DNA of 64,000 nucleotides, from positions 1-64,000 of the forward strand of contig CALXVS010000005.1 in the NCBI GenBank assembly GCA_944392145.1. The letters are read 5' to 3'. Numbering within the stretch: the stretch's first letter is position 1; each line of letters begins with the position of its first letter. Source of the DNA: an uncultured Alphaproteobacteria bacterium. GTDB taxonomy: Bacteria; Pseudomonadota; Alphaproteobacteria; CAAHEQ01; UBA3637. Below are positions 40,668 to 52,885 of this stretch, in pieces. Both the position numbers and the translations under genes were made by a program. Below the pieces are notes generated by a model that was given only the letters and a program-made list of their open reading frames with translations, was not told the DNA's origin and searched no databases.

Positions 40668-41155
40668 TGCAACCGGATTTAACGGGATTGAAAGGTTTGC
40701 ACATTCCCTCCGAGCCACCATTTTTCCCTCCTGCATGGGGATGGTGGGTGGTAAGTATTGCTGTTCTGATCATTTTAACGGGACTCTTTTTTTTATTACA
40801 TCGGTCTTTTTTTTCGGCGAAAAACTATGCATTACGGGAGTTAAAGCATCTTGCCCAAGCACAACAAAATCCCGTCTTATTGGGGCGCGAAATTTCAAAG
40901 CTATTGAAACGGATTGTTTTATTTCTTTTTCCCCGTAACCGCTTCAGCACTTTATCCGCGGATGAATGGAGTTCTTTTTTAGTGAACAAAGCACCTGGTA
41001 TTTTTTCCAAAGAACAAGCAAATTTTATTGCTTTTTCGGTCTTTTTGCCCGATAATAAAGTGCAAACACTTAATACAAAAATCCTGATGCGTCAAACACG
41101 TTTGTGGATTCAACATATATTTAAAGGAACAACCGATGGAAATCAGAACAAGTGA
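40664..41155 (+). CDS. DUF4381-family membrane protein
   Basis: 163 residues. N-terminus LKGLHIPSEPPFFPPAWGWW leads directly into one membrane helix (VVSIAVLIILTGLFFLL), the hallmark of DUF4381 proteins that sit between DUF58 and VWA genes in Bat-type operons. The rest is cytoplasmic helices (LLKRIVLFLFPRNR, LSADEWSSFL). Overlaps both neighbours. Confidence 0.85.
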   Translation: MMQPDLTGLKGLHIPSEPPFFPPAWGWWVVSIAVLIILTGLFFLLHRSFFSAKNYALRELKHLAQAQQNPVLLGREISKLLKRIVLFLFPRNRFSTLSADEWSSFLVNKAPGIFSKEQANFIAFSVFLPDNKVQTLNTKILMRQTRLWIQHIFKGTTDGNQNK

Positions 41156-41918
41156 TGTGCAAGATGCTGTCCGTATTTTAAAAACACCAATAACCGTTTT
41201 AACACAACCAACAGCGCCGGCACCGAAATCAATCGCGGAAACACTGCATAAAGCTACAGAAAGGAACACTGGAGCATCACTTCTTGTTTCAATGCGCTAT
41301 ACATCTATCAGCGGAAACGAAAAAGAACGCGATATTTTAATTCGCCGTGTCATTCATAATAAAAACAATTGGTATATTGACGGTGTTGCTATGGACATTC
41401 GGGCCCCTCGTTTGATAAAGGTGGCACAAATCAAACAAATCATGGATGTTGGATCGGGACGAATCTATGACAATCCCTATGTGTTTTTACAAAACAAAAT
41501 GGGGGTTGAAATCAACAATGATATTTTGCCTGAAGAACCTTCTGATTTTTCAAAAGCTATTGCGCGAACACATCATGAAATCACAGTCTTGATGTATTTA
41601 GTTGCAATTGACGGTATCCGCAATAAAAATGAGCGGGGGGCTGTTTTAGATTATGTGAAATCACGAACAACTGATTTGTCCTACTCGGACGAAGAATTAA
41701 ACGAATACCTGATTTCTATTGCCCCCGATGAAGAAAGTTTTATCAATGCCCTACACAAAGTTTTAAACAAAGATAAGTCAACGATTGAGGCCTTCATTCG
41801 TGGGATGCTTCAGGTGATTACCGCCGATGGAACCATCCATGAAAAAGAGCGCGCCTTTTTGGTGCGTATTATTAACTTGTTAGAACATGACGGATTTGAA
41901 ATTTCTTTGCCGGCTTAA
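41136..41918 (+). CDS. WYL-like plus TerB-like protein
   Basis: 260 residues. Residues about 50-110 (RYTSISGNEKERDILIRR, NNWYIDGVAMDIRAPRLI) resemble a WYL ligand-sensing domain; there is no HTH in front. Residues about 150-255 (LMYLVAIDGIRNKNERGAVLDYV, MLQVITADGTIHEKERAFL) resemble the TerB metal-binding helical domain with two acidic D-G-x-I-x-x-x-E loops. In typical Bat operons VWA proteins BatA/BatB would stand here. It may sense a ligand or nucleic acid and report to the MoxR ATPase. Start overlaps the DUF4381 gene by 20 bases. Confidence 0.7.
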   Translation: MEIRTSDVQDAVRILKTPITVLTQPTAPAPKSIAETLHKATERNTGASLLVSMRYTSISGNEKERDILIRRVIHNKNNWYIDGVAMDIRAPRLIKVAQIKQIMDVGSGRIYDNPYVFLQNKMGVEINNDILPEEPSDFSKAIARTHHEITVLMYLVAIDGIRNKNERGAVLDYVKSRTTDLSYSDEELNEYLISIAPDEESFINALHKVLNKDKSTIEAFIRGMLQVITADGTIHEKERAFLVRIINLLEHDGFEISLPA

Positions 41919-41931
41919 GGCAATTTTTTTC

Positions 41932-41960
41932 TTGACTTCTGTTTAAAAGTTTCTTACAAT
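41932..41960 (+). promoter_or_regulatory. Sigma70-type promoter of rpmG
   Basis: TTGACT at 41932-41937, TACAAT at 41955-41960, spacer 17 bp; AAGGA RBS follows before the ATG at 42004. Confidence 0.75.
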
Positions 41961-42003
41961 GCAAGTTCTAAACGGTTTTTAATTATTTTTTTAAGGATAT
42001 ATC

Positions 42004-42171
42004 ATGGCAAAGCCGACAACAGTTGAAATTAAATTAGAAAGCACAGCCGGAACGGGTGTTTTCTATGTAACGAAAAAAAATCCAAAAACAAAAACGGAAA
42101 AAATGAAAATTCGCAAATACGACAGAAAAGCGAAAAAGCACGTTGAATTTGTTGAAAAGAAAGTAAAATAA
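42004..42171 (+). CDS. rpmG: Ribosomal protein L33
   Basis: 55 residues, [20 protein letters not shown], then [20 protein letters not shown]: the L33 fold of the 50S subunit E-site region. This is the version without the Cys pairs, i.e. the zinc-independent type, common in Proteobacteria. Monocistronic, with its own promoter and terminator. Confidence 0.95.
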   Translation: MAKPTTVEIKLESTAGTGVFYVTKKNPKTKTEKMKIRKYDRKAKKHVEFVEKKVK

Positions 42172-42173
42172 AA

Positions 42174-42201
42174 AAAGTGCCTCTTAAAGGGGCGTTTTTT
42201 T
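42174..42201 (+). terminator. rpmG terminator
   Basis: GCCTC-TTAAA-GGGGC stem followed by seven T. Confidence 0.75.
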
Positions 42202-42218
42202 GTTTATTTTTCATATTA

Positions 42219-42244
42219 AAAAACGGCGCTTATGCGCCGTTTTT
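42219..42244 (-). terminator. Terminator of the coiled-coil gene
   Basis: AAAAACGGCGC-TTAT-GCGCCGTTTTT, symmetrical and thus usable from both strands; lies 17 bases beyond the reverse-strand stop codon. Confidence 0.85.
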
Positions 42245-42260
42245 ACTTGATAAATACCGA

Positions 42261-43991
42261 TCAACGCCCCTCGGAACGAGAAACACGGTTATAACGGCTG
42301 ACAAAATAAGTTGTTTTTGTCCCATTTTCCAGGCGATCCATTGCCTGTTTCAAAACACCTTTATTGCTTTCCGAAAAATACTTATATGTGCCGTCCGATT
42401 GCTCTTGAACCCGAACTGCTGTAATGGGTTTAGAGCCATTCCCCAAACGAATAACTTTTTCATAATATTCATCCGGATTATATTCTCCCCGTTCCCACTT
42501 TTGAAATTGACCATCAGCATTCACACCCCGTACCGTTGAAGTCCCACTGGCACGGGTTACATGAACATTGTCACGGAAATGCGCGTGAGCTTTTGCATCA
42601 CCGGAAGAAGCATATGAAATCTCACACCCGGAATATCCACCTTGTCCGATCGTGCAGCTCTCAACACCTTTGATAATCTCGGTTCCATCTTCCAATATTT
42701 GAGTATAAATGACCACACCCATTTTTTCACCGCTATTAACATAATTAAAGGGATTAAAGGGAACCTCTTTCGTTGCCAGTTGGTTTTCTGATTTGATTTT
42801 GGCTAACTGTTGTTTCAAACCCTTATTTTCCTGCTTCACCTGTTCGGCTTCAACAGTGCGCCGTTGATGGGCTTGCGAAACAATATCCAGCTGTTCTTGT
42901 AATTCTTTAATTGTCTGATTTAAAGAAATTTGCTCTTTCATAGAACCAACCAATTTTTTATTTGTATTAATCAATTCCAATTTCAATGCATTGATTTCTT
43001 TCGCTTGCTCAATACTGAAATCTGCACGTTTCAACGCTTCTTGCTCGGCTTTTTTCAATTGAAGTGCCAATTGGTCGGCTTTTTGTGTTAAAAGCTGTTT
43101 TTCTTCCAAAGAACGGGCCAAAGCCTGTTTATTTTTTTCTAAATCATCTGTCAATGATTTGATTTCTCTACCCTTTTTCAAATTTTCACCCGCCTGATGT
43201 TTCAAGGCGGCATTGGTTACGACTAATTCTTCATTCAAACGTTTGATTTCTTCCTCTTGTTTTTTAACAGCCTTTTCTTTCATCAATACTTGACGTGCTT
43301 GATTCAGTAAAGAGGCATTGGTCACAGCCAACTCTTCTTTCAATTGCTTAATCACAGCCTGTTTTTTCAAATTTTCGCCGGCTTGATTTTGTAAAGAAGC
43401 TTCCGTTATCGCTAAAGTATCTGCCTGCGCTTTTACTTTCTTACCATTCTTTAAATTTTCGCCTGCCTGGTGTTGCAAAGAAGCTTCTGTTACACGAAGT
43501 GCTTCTTCTAATTCAAGACATTTATTCAACAATTTTTCCCGCTCGGCATTCATCTGAGCCAATTCTTCCTTTTGTTGGAACAACTCTTGTTGCGCTTCAT
43601 ATAAAACTTTTCCTTGTTCTTTTAAAGACTGGTTCAGTGTTGCATTTTCACTTTCCAAGGCCTGAGCTTTACCTAATTGACGCCGATGTGCATCCGAAGT
43701 GATCTCTTTTTCTTCTTCTAAAGCCCGCGCTTTTTTTTCCCAAGCATCCCGCTCGGCTAAAGCACGATTTAAAGCTTGATCCAATCGGGCACCATGTGCG
43801 GTTTCTTTAAAATCGCCCTCAAAATAAGATTCTCCGTTAGCCGTTCCCGCCACTGTTTGCGTCACGGCACCATTTTCGGACATCGGTACATTTTCACTTT
43901 CATTGTTGTTTGTCCCCCCAAACAAACTTGCCGCTGCCATTGTCAACGTCGCTGTCATACCCGCTTTCTTTTTAACTTCGTTTTTTGCCAT
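42261..43991 (-). CDS. Large heptad-repeat coiled-coil protein
   Basis: 576 residues. N-terminus is Lys-rich with a short weakly hydrophobic stretch (MTATLTMAAASLFGG, about 12-26). Residues about 70-410 are one long coiled coil. Inside it, a motif close to VTEASLQNQAGENLKK recurs at about 166, 194, 222 and 257, with spacings of 28, 28 and 35 residues, i.e. exact multiples of seven. The C-terminal ~160 residues are globular, with Gly-rich strands (CTIGQGGYSGCEISY) and a Tyr/Arg-rich tail. It could be a cytoskeletal, filament or surface-organising protein. No family recognised. Confidence 0.75.
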   Translation of the reverse strand: MAKNEVKKKAGMTATLTMAAASLFGGTNNNESENVPMSENGAVTQTVAGTANGESYFEGDFKETAHGARLDQALNRALAERDAWEKKARALEEEKEITSDAHRRQLGKAQALESENATLNQSLKEQGKVLYEAQQELFQQKEELAQMNAEREKLLNKCLELEEALRVTEASLQHQAGENLKNGKKVKAQADTLAITEASLQNQAGENLKKQAVIKQLKEELAVTNASLLNQARQVLMKEKAVKKQEEEIKRLNEELVVTNAALKHQAGENLKKGREIKSLTDDLEKNKQALARSLEEKQLLTQKADQLALQLKKAEQEALKRADFSIEQAKEINALKLELINTNKKLVGSMKEQISLNQTIKELQEQLDIVSQAHQRRTVEAEQVKQENKGLKQQLAKIKSENQLATKEVPFNPFNYVNSGEKMGVVIYTQILEDGTEIIKGVESCTIGQGGYSGCEISYASSGDAKAHAHFRDNVHVTRASGTSTVRGVNADGQFQKWERGEYNPDEYYEKVIRLGNGSKPITAVRVQEQSDGTYKYFSESNKGVLKQAMDRLENGTKTTYFVSRYNRVSRSEGR

Positions 43992-44142
43992 GATGTTTAC
44001 CCTTTCCCTTTCATGCTTAAAATGATTGCGATAAACTTATTATATACCCTTTTCCTTTTTTTGTAAAACATTTTTTATAAAACTTCTGCGAAAAACAAAA
44101 AATACACTGAATTAAAAGAAAAATCTTATCTGTCTATTAATG

Positions 44143-44172
44143 AAAAAGCCCGCTTTTTAAAACGGGCTTTTT
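44143..44172 (-). terminator. gyrB terminator
   Basis: AAAAAGCCCG pairs with CGGGCTTTTT around ten bases, directly beyond the gyrB stop. Confidence 0.85.
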
Positions 44173-44173
44173 A

Positions 44174-46588
<2,415 letters not shown>

Positions 46589-47755
46589 TTAAGCAACTTT
46601 TTGAAGGGTCAACATTGAATCTTCAACATTAAAAAACTGTGCCTGATTTTTCAAATACGCAAAAACAGCGGCATCTGTACCGGTCATCCAAACCTGTGTC
46701 GGTAAATTTTTTAAGATATCAAATAATGCATCTCGCCGAAAAGCATCTAAATGCGCCCCGACTTCATCTAAAAGCAGCAAAGGACATTGTCCTTGCTCTT
46801 GCGTTTGGGCACGCATCTGCGCCAACAAAATAGATAAAAGTAAGGCTTTTTGCTCACCCGTTGAGCACAAAGAAGCCTCTGTTGCTTTAGCGGCATGAAT
46901 GACCTTAAAATCTGCCGTATGCGGCCCGGTTAATCCGGCTCCGTCAGCATAAGCACGGCGAGAACGACACAGATAGGCCGCAAATTCATCTTCTACGACA
47001 ACGGCAGCTTTTTGAAGCAATGCCTGTTCAACCATGCCTGTTAAAATAATTTCCGGCCGCGGGAAAAGAGCCTCCTCCCCTGTATTTAAATAAGCCGAAA
47101 TCCGTTCCACCACATCTAATCGCGAAGCAGCAATAGCAACACCCGTTGCAACCATTTGTTCTTCCAATCCCATCAACCAAGCCTTCTCCGAACACCCCTC
47201 ACGCAACAAACAACTCCATTGTTTAAAAGCCGTGTTATACGCACTTAACCGATTGGTATGATTAGCATCAAAAGCTTGAACCAAACGATCCAAAAAACGA
47301 CGCCGCGAAACAGGATCTCCGCAAAACAACCGATCTTGTGCCGGTGTCAACCATAAACACCGCATAATTTCACCTAATTCGCTTTGCTTTACAGCCGTCC
47401 GACCGTCTATACGAATTTGCCGACGTTCTGATCCATCAACGGTTCCTGTTCCGATTTTTGAAAAGCCATGTCGCGTTCGTACACCGGCAGAAACACTCCA
47501 CCGTGCCGGTAATTGAATAATAGCGGGTTCTGCCGAAACAACATGTCCTGTCCGGCGCGCCACATCGCTTAATCGTGCTCCACGCAACCCGCGGCCGGCC
47601 GTCAAAAAAGAAATAGATTCCAAAATATTTGTTTTTCCCGCACCGTTGCGCCCAGTCAGGACAATCGGCACAAACGATTCATCCAATGCCATATCTAAAA
47701 AAGCATAGGAACGAAAATTTGCCAACCGTAACTGGATAACGCCGGTTTTTTCCAT
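46589..47755 (-). CDS. recF: DNA repair and replication protein RecF
   Basis: 388 residues. Walker A TGRNGAGKTNILESISF (about 33-50), ABC-type signature STGEQKALLLSILLAQ (about 285) and Walker B LLLLDEVGAHLD, in the order expected for SMC-like RecF. It loads RecA at gaps together with RecO and RecR. Lies 21 bp after dnaN and 15 bp before gyrB, the ancient bacterial gene order, though dnaA is not next to dnaN here. Confidence 0.95.
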   Translation of the reverse strand: MEKTGVIQLRLANFRSYAFLDMALDESFVPIVLTGRNGAGKTNILESISFLTAGRGLRGARLSDVARRTGHVVSAEPAIIQLPARWSVSAGVRTRHGFSKIGTGTVDGSERRQIRIDGRTAVKQSELGEIMRCLWLTPAQDRLFCGDPVSRRRFLDRLVQAFDANHTNRLSAYNTAFKQWSCLLREGCSEKAWLMGLEEQMVATGVAIAASRLDVVERISAYLNTGEEALFPRPEIILTGMVEQALLQKAAVVVEDEFAAYLCRSRRAYADGAGLTGPHTADFKVIHAAKATEASLCSTGEQKALLLSILLAQMRAQTQEQGQCPLLLLDEVGAHLDAFRRDALFDILKNLPTQVWMTGTDAAVFAYLKNQAQFFNVEDSMLTLQKVA

Positions 47756-47776
47756 GACAAAGACCTTTTTTATGAT

Positions 47777-48892
47777 TTATACCCGCATGGGCATCAAAAC
47801 ATACAAAGCACTTTCATCCGCCGTATCTTGAATCACAACAGGTGAAATACCATCTTGTAATTTCATCTTGACAGTCCCACTTTTCATTTGCGCCAAAATA
47901 TCAAGCAAGTATCTAAAATTAAAGCCGATTTCAACGGGCTCCGCTTCATAAACAGCATCCATTTCATCTTCGGCCGATCCTTCATCGGCGGAAGCAGCAA
48001 AAACCTGCAGCAAGGCCGGTTGAATCGCCAATTTAATCCCCCGCGATTTTTCAGAGACAACAGACACTCGTTCAATAACCGCTGACAAAACAGCGGCATC
48101 GGCTTCCAATATTTTATCATTAGCCGACGGAATAACTTTTTCATATTCGGGGTATGTGCCGTCAATCAAACGGGAAGATAAAACAACCCCTGCAATTTTA
48201 AAACGAATTTGATTGGCCGAAAGTGAAATGCTGATATCACTTTCATTTTCGGCAGCCAATTTAGAAATTTCCCCAATCGTTTTACGCGGGATGATAATGC
48301 CCGGCATACCGGTGGCTCCCTGCGGCAATGCCATCTGTGCACAAGCCAAACGATGTCCATCTGTTGCAACGGCTGACAATAATGGCGTATCACCTTTTTT
48401 TTCATGCAAGTAAATACCATTCAGGTTATAGCGTGTTTCTTCTACGGATACGGCAAAACTTGTTTTGTTAATCAGACCTAACAGCTCGGTACTTGGCATT
48501 GAAAATACAAACGGTGTTTGCTCAACCGTCATAGACGGGAATCCATCAGCCGGTAAGGTTGACAATGCAAATTTTGAACGTCCCGAAACAATGGACAGTT
48601 GATTTGTTTCACCCGAAAAAGACAAACTTAACTGTGCCCCGTCTGGCAACCGTTTCACAATATCATACAATTTATGCGCCGGCACCGTGACCGCCCCCGG
48701 CGTTTCTACCTGAGCCGGAATATCTTCACAAATTTCAATTTCATTGTCGGTTGCTTTTAACGTCAATCCGTCACCGGTTGTTACAATCAAAACATTGGAC
48801 AAGATGGGAATCGTTTGGCGGCGTTCAACAATGCTTTGAACGTGTGACAAACCTTTTAACAACGAACTTTTTTCAATGACTAATTTCATCAT
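47777..48892 (-). CDS. dnaN: DNA polymerase III sliding clamp (beta)
   Basis: 371 residues, three repeated clamp domains. Starts MMKLVIEKSSLLKGLSHVQSIVERR; AAGGA lies nine bases before the first ATG, and the second Met is an equally plausible start. The C-terminus VLMPMRV is the conserved end that lines the protein-binding pocket. The ring dimer tethers polymerase to DNA. The 237 bp up to alaS hold its promoter region and no other gene; dnaA is not in this window. Confidence 0.97.
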   Translation of the reverse strand: MMKLVIEKSSLLKGLSHVQSIVERRQTIPILSNVLIVTTGDGLTLKATDNEIEICEDIPAQVETPGAVTVPAHKLYDIVKRLPDGAQLSLSFSGETNQLSIVSGRSKFALSTLPADGFPSMTVEQTPFVFSMPSTELLGLINKTSFAVSVEETRYNLNGIYLHEKKGDTPLLSAVATDGHRLACAQMALPQGATGMPGIIIPRKTIGEISKLAAENESDISISLSANQIRFKIAGVVLSSRLIDGTYPEYEKVIPSANDKILEADAAVLSAVIERVSVVSEKSRGIKLAIQPALLQVFAASADEGSAEDEMDAVYEAEPVEIGFNFRYLLDILAQMKSGTVKMKLQDGISPVVIQDTADESALYVLMPMRV

Positions 48893-49129
48893 GTTTTCAT
48901 TTCCTTAAAAGTTAAAAAGTGGATAAAAAAACGGCTTGTTTCAGTATAACGGATTTTTCAAAAAAAAGATAGAAAAAAAACACAAAAAAAACGTTATTTT
49001 GACATTTTCATCTTTTCTGATAATCGATGTGTTTTATTGGCTCATCTCAAGCGATAACAACCTAAAAAAAACAACCGATTTTTATAAAGACGCGGAGCGA
49101 AAAACATCCGCCCCGCATCTATCTTTATC

Positions 49130-51778
49130 TTATGCACTTAACCGACGCCGAACGGCATCCAAAGCGGCATTCAACCCTTCCATATCCGAACCGCCGCCTT
49201 GGGCCATATCAGCCCGACCGCCACCGCCCTGTCCTCCGATCAACGGCGTTACATCGCGCACTAACGAAACAGCATCAAAGCGATTCGTCAAATCCGGTGT
49301 TACACCGATAACTAAAGAAACTTTCCCTTCAAACGAGGCAGCTAAAGCAACAACACCACTGCCGACTTTCTTTTTAAAAGCATCGGCCAACGGCTTTAAA
49401 TCACGTGCCGGTGTGTTATCTAATACTTTTCCGATAAAAGAAACACCGCCAACTGTTTCAATATCGGTCGAAACAGACATACCACCGCCCAAAGCAGCTT
49501 TACGGCGCAAATCTGCCGTTTCTTTTTCCAAATGTTTTTTCTCTTCCAACAAGGCAGAAACTTTTGTCACGATTTCATCAGGCGAGGTGGTTTTCAACGC
49601 CTGCATAAGCCCGGCGACCAAGTCGGAACGGTTTTGTTCTTTTAAAAGCGCAGGCAACCCAACAATCGCCTCAATCCGACGCACACCGGCAGAGATGCCG
49701 CTTTCACTTAAAATACGGAATAATCCGATATCACCGGTTGCACGCGCATGTGTTCCGCCACACAGTTCGCAAGAAAGCCGATTTTCGCCCTGCCCCATGG
49801 ACACGACACGCACCGTTTCGCCATATTTTTCATCAAATAACGCCATAGCGCCCTGACGGACAGCTTCTTCCGGCGTCATCAAATCCGTTATAACCGGTTG
49901 ATTGGTTAAAATCATCTGATTCACCAAAATCTCAATTCGTTTTAATTCCTCTTTTGATACCGGCTTATTCCAGGTAAAATCAAACCGAAAATAATCCGGT
50001 GTGACCAGTGATCCTTTTTGGTGTACCGTCGGCCCTAAAACCTTTTGCAAAGCTGCCTGTAATAAATGGGTTGCGGAATGATGCGCCCGAATGCAAAAGC
50101 GCCGATCGGCATCAATTTCAAAGACACCGCTGGTGTCGCTTTCAACATACCCTTCAACGACACGGCCGATATGAACCGTTAAAGCATCACCGGCTTTGTG
50201 AACCGTATCTAAAACGCGCACAACGCCTGTTTGTGTCACAATGGAACCGGTATCACCAACTTGTCCACCCATTTCACCGTAAAATGGTGTTTGATTGGCA
50301 AGCACACAGATGTTATCTCCCGTTTCAGCACGGCGAACAACTGTTTCTTCCCGCACCAAAGCTAAAATTTGCGCTTCGGCTTTATCTGTCTCATATCCCA
50401 AAAATTCGGTTGAATCGTGCTTATCGGCTAACTGGAACCAGACTTTTTCATCGGCGTCATCACCCGACCCGGCCCACGACTTACGTGCTTCAGCCTTTTG
50501 ATGCGCCATCGCTTTTTCAAATCCGGCCACATCTACTCCGATATGCCGCGACCGCAGGGCATCTTGTGTTAAATCCAACGGGAATCCGTATGTATCGTAT
50601 AATTTAAACGCAACTTCCCCGGATAACATGTCTCCGGATGAAAAATCTTTTGTTTCATCATCCAATAACTTTAATCCTTTATCCAAGGTTTGTTTAAAGC
50701 GTTCTTCTTCTAATTTCAACGAATCAACAATGACTTTTTGATGCTGAATCAATTCGGGATAAGCCTCTCCCATGGTTTCAATCAATACCGGCACCAACTG
50801 ATACATCAACGGATCTTTGCATCCGATTAAATGCGCATGCCGCATCGCCCGCCGCATAATCCGCCGTAACACGTATCCGCGCCCTTCATTTGACGGCATA
50901 ACCCCATCTGCCAACAAAAAGGATGTTGACCGCAGGTGATCCGCTATGATACGCAAAGAATTTTTCGCTTCCCCATACGGATCAACACCGGCAATATCTG
51001 CCGATCGTTCAATCAGATTTTTAAAAATATCAATGGCAAAATTATCATTTGTTCCATGTAAAATGGCACTAAGCCGCTCCAGCCCGGAACCCGTATCAAT
51101 ACACTTTTTGGGAATCTCAATTCGCCGCCCGTCAGGTAAATCTTCAAATTGATCAAAAACCAAATTCCATACTTCAATAAACCGATCCCCGTCTTCTTCC
51201 GGCGTACCGGGACGCCCGCCCCAATATTTATCACCATGATCATAAAAAATTTCCGAACACGGTCCGCACGGCCCCGTATCTCCCATTTGCCAAAAATTAT
51301 CTTTCGTCGCGATTCGGATAATATCTTCATCTTTCAAACCGGCGATTTTTTTCCATAATGTATAGGCCTCTTCATCATTATGAAAAATCGTCACCAACAA
51401 TTTTGACTTATCCAATCCGATTTCTTTGGTGAGCAGCTCCCATGCATAATAAATGGCTTTTTCTTTAAAATAATCACCAAACGAAAAATTACCCAACATC
51501 TCAAAAAACGTATGGTGCCGCACGGTATAACCGACGTTATCCAAATCATTGTGTTTACCACCGGCGCGCACTGATTTTTGAACCGTGGCAGCTCGTAGGA
51601 ACAGGGGTGTTTCAGCACCCGTAAAATAATTTTTAAACTGAACCATACCCGAATTCGTAAACATAAGTGTGGGATCGTTTCGCGGCACCAACGAACTGGC
51701 CGGAACAATGGTATGATCCTGTTTTTTGAAATAGTTGATAAACGTGGTTCTGATTTGAGATGTGATATTCTGACTCAT
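49130..51778 (-). CDS. alaS: Alanyl-tRNA synthetase
   Basis: 882 residues from the ATG at 51778 (AGGAAAG upstream); the longer frame to 51805 lacks an RBS. Class II catalytic core with FTNSGMVQFKNYFTG and HTFFEMLGNFSFGDYF; tRNA recognition; editing domain with HHSATHLLQAAL and CELCGGTHARATGDIG (the Zn-binding Cys and His residues); and a C-terminal DHHA1 part with GGQGGGGRADMAQGGG. Charges tRNA-Ala and clears misacylated Ser/Gly. Follows recA on the same strand, an arrangement common in Proteobacteria. Confidence 0.97.
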   Translation of the reverse strand: MSQNITSQIRTTFINYFKKQDHTIVPASSLVPRNDPTLMFTNSGMVQFKNYFTGAETPLFLRAATVQKSVRAGGKHNDLDNVGYTVRHHTFFEMLGNFSFGDYFKEKAIYYAWELLTKEIGLDKSKLLVTIFHNDEEAYTLWKKIAGLKDEDIIRIATKDNFWQMGDTGPCGPCSEIFYDHGDKYWGGRPGTPEEDGDRFIEVWNLVFDQFEDLPDGRRIEIPKKCIDTGSGLERLSAILHGTNDNFAIDIFKNLIERSADIAGVDPYGEAKNSLRIIADHLRSTSFLLADGVMPSNEGRGYVLRRIMRRAMRHAHLIGCKDPLMYQLVPVLIETMGEAYPELIQHQKVIVDSLKLEEERFKQTLDKGLKLLDDETKDFSSGDMLSGEVAFKLYDTYGFPLDLTQDALRSRHIGVDVAGFEKAMAHQKAEARKSWAGSGDDADEKVWFQLADKHDSTEFLGYETDKAEAQILALVREETVVRRAETGDNICVLANQTPFYGEMGGQVGDTGSIVTQTGVVRVLDTVHKAGDALTVHIGRVVEGYVESDTSGVFEIDADRRFCIRAHHSATHLLQAALQKVLGPTVHQKGSLVTPDYFRFDFTWNKPVSKEELKRIEILVNQMILTNQPVITDLMTPEEAVRQGAMALFDEKYGETVRVVSMGQGENRLSCELCGGTHARATGDIGLFRILSESGISAGVRRIEAIVGLPALLKEQNRSDLVAGLMQALKTTSPDEIVTKVSALLEEKKHLEKETADLRRKAALGGGMSVSTDIETVGGVSFIGKVLDNTPARDLKPLADAFKKKVGSGVVALAASFEGKVSLVIGVTPDLTNRFDAVSLVRDVTPLIGGQGGGGRADMAQGGGSDMEGLNAALDAVRRRLSA

Positions 51779-51805
51779 GATCTTTCCTAACTGACTGTTA
51801 AACAA

Positions 51806-51831
51806 CGTGTCCGGCAGATTTGCCGGACACG
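51806..51831 (-). terminator. Hairpin between recA and alaS
   Basis: CGTGTCCGGCA-GATT-TGCCGGACACG, a perfect 11-bp stem 25 bases beyond the recA stop. The following TTGTTT is a weak T-run, so read-through into alaS is possible. Confidence 0.75.
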
Positions 51832-51856
51832 CTCTGCCTCCGACAAAAGGGGGGGA

Positions 51857-52882
51857 TTATTCGGCTTCGGCCTCCTCGGCAACCATCATTTTTTGTGAAA
51901 TATCTTTAGACTGCGCCCGAACGGCTTGCTCAATTTCATTGGCCAAATCGGGGTGTTCTTTTAAATATGCTTTGGCCGATTCACGCCCCTGCCCGATTCG
52001 CTCGCCTTTACACGAAAACCACGAACCGGCTTTTTCAATCAAACCCGCCTTAATTCCCAAATCCAACAATTCACCGGTTTTGGAAATCCCTTCACCATAC
52101 AAAATTTCAAAATCCACCGTTTTAAAGGGGGGAGCAACTTTATTTTTTACAATTTTAACGCGTGTTTGGTTACCAATAGTGTTTTCTTTATCTTTAATCG
52201 CACCGATACGACGGATATCCAACCGAACAGAAGCATAGAACTTCAAAGCATTACCCCCTGTCGTCGTTTCAGGAGACCCGAACATAACCCCTAATTTCAT
52301 CCGAATTTGGTTGATAAAAATCACCAATGTATTTGCCCGTGCAACCGATGCCGTAATTTTACGCAACGCCTGGCTCATCAATCGCGCCTGCAATCCCATG
52401 TGAGAATCGCCCATTTCTCCCTCCAACTCGGCTTTGGGAACCAACGCCGCAACGGAATCAACAACCAAAACGTCAATCGTGCCCGATCGCACCAATGTAT
52501 CGGCAATTTCCAATGCCTGTTCTCCCGTATCGGGCTGAGAAATTAACAAATCATTGATTTTAACGCCCAATTTTCCGGCATAGGACGGATCCATCGCATG
52601 TTCGGCATCAATATAGGCACAAATACCCCCTTTTTTCTGAGCCTCCGCCACCACATGCAGAGCTAACGTTGTTTTACCCGAACTTTCAGGGCCATAAACT
52701 TCAATAATGCGCCCACGCGGTAACCCACCGATACCTAATGCCATATCCAACCCCAAAGATCCCGTTGAAATAGACGGAATCTCTACGGCATTATCCTTTT
52801 GTCCCAAACGCATAATAGACCCCTTACCAAAGGCACGTTCAATTTGCGAAAGGGCCGCTTCTAATGCTTTATCTTTTTCCAT
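51857..52882 (-). CDS. recA: Recombinase RecA
   Basis: 341 residues. Polymerisation motif near the N-terminus ([20 protein letters not shown]), Walker [10 protein letters not shown] (about 66), [11 protein letters not shown], Walker [16 protein letters not shown], the L2 DNA-binding loop around [16 protein letters not shown], and an acidic tail AEEAEAE. Forms filaments on single-stranded DNA for strand exchange and triggers LexA self-cleavage. A GTTC-N7-GTTC box directly in front suggests SOS control. Confidence 0.98.
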   Translation of the reverse strand: MEKDKALEAALSQIERAFGKGSIMRLGQKDNAVEIPSISTGSLGLDMALGIGGLPRGRIIEVYGPESSGKTTLALHVVAEAQKKGGICAYIDAEHAMDPSYAGKLGVKINDLLISQPDTGEQALEIADTLVRSGTIDVLVVDSVAALVPKAELEGEMGDSHMGLQARLMSQALRKITASVARANTLVIFINQIRMKLGVMFGSPETTTGGNALKFYASVRLDIRRIGAIKDKENTIGNQTRVKIVKNKVAPPFKTVDFEILYGEGISKTGELLDLGIKAGLIEKAGSWFSCKGERIGQGRESAKAYLKEHPDLANEIEQAVRAQSKDISQKMMVAEEAEAE

Positions 52883-52885
52883 TTT

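Noticed and set aside
48936-49856. 306-codon + strand ORF over the alaS 3' end
   Set aside because: Pro/Ser/Thr-rich antisense shadow of alaS; the alaS editing and DHHA1 motifs prove the other strand.
50008-50607. 199-codon + strand ORF within alaS
   Set aside because: Antisense shadow of the alaS editing domain, no RBS or family match.
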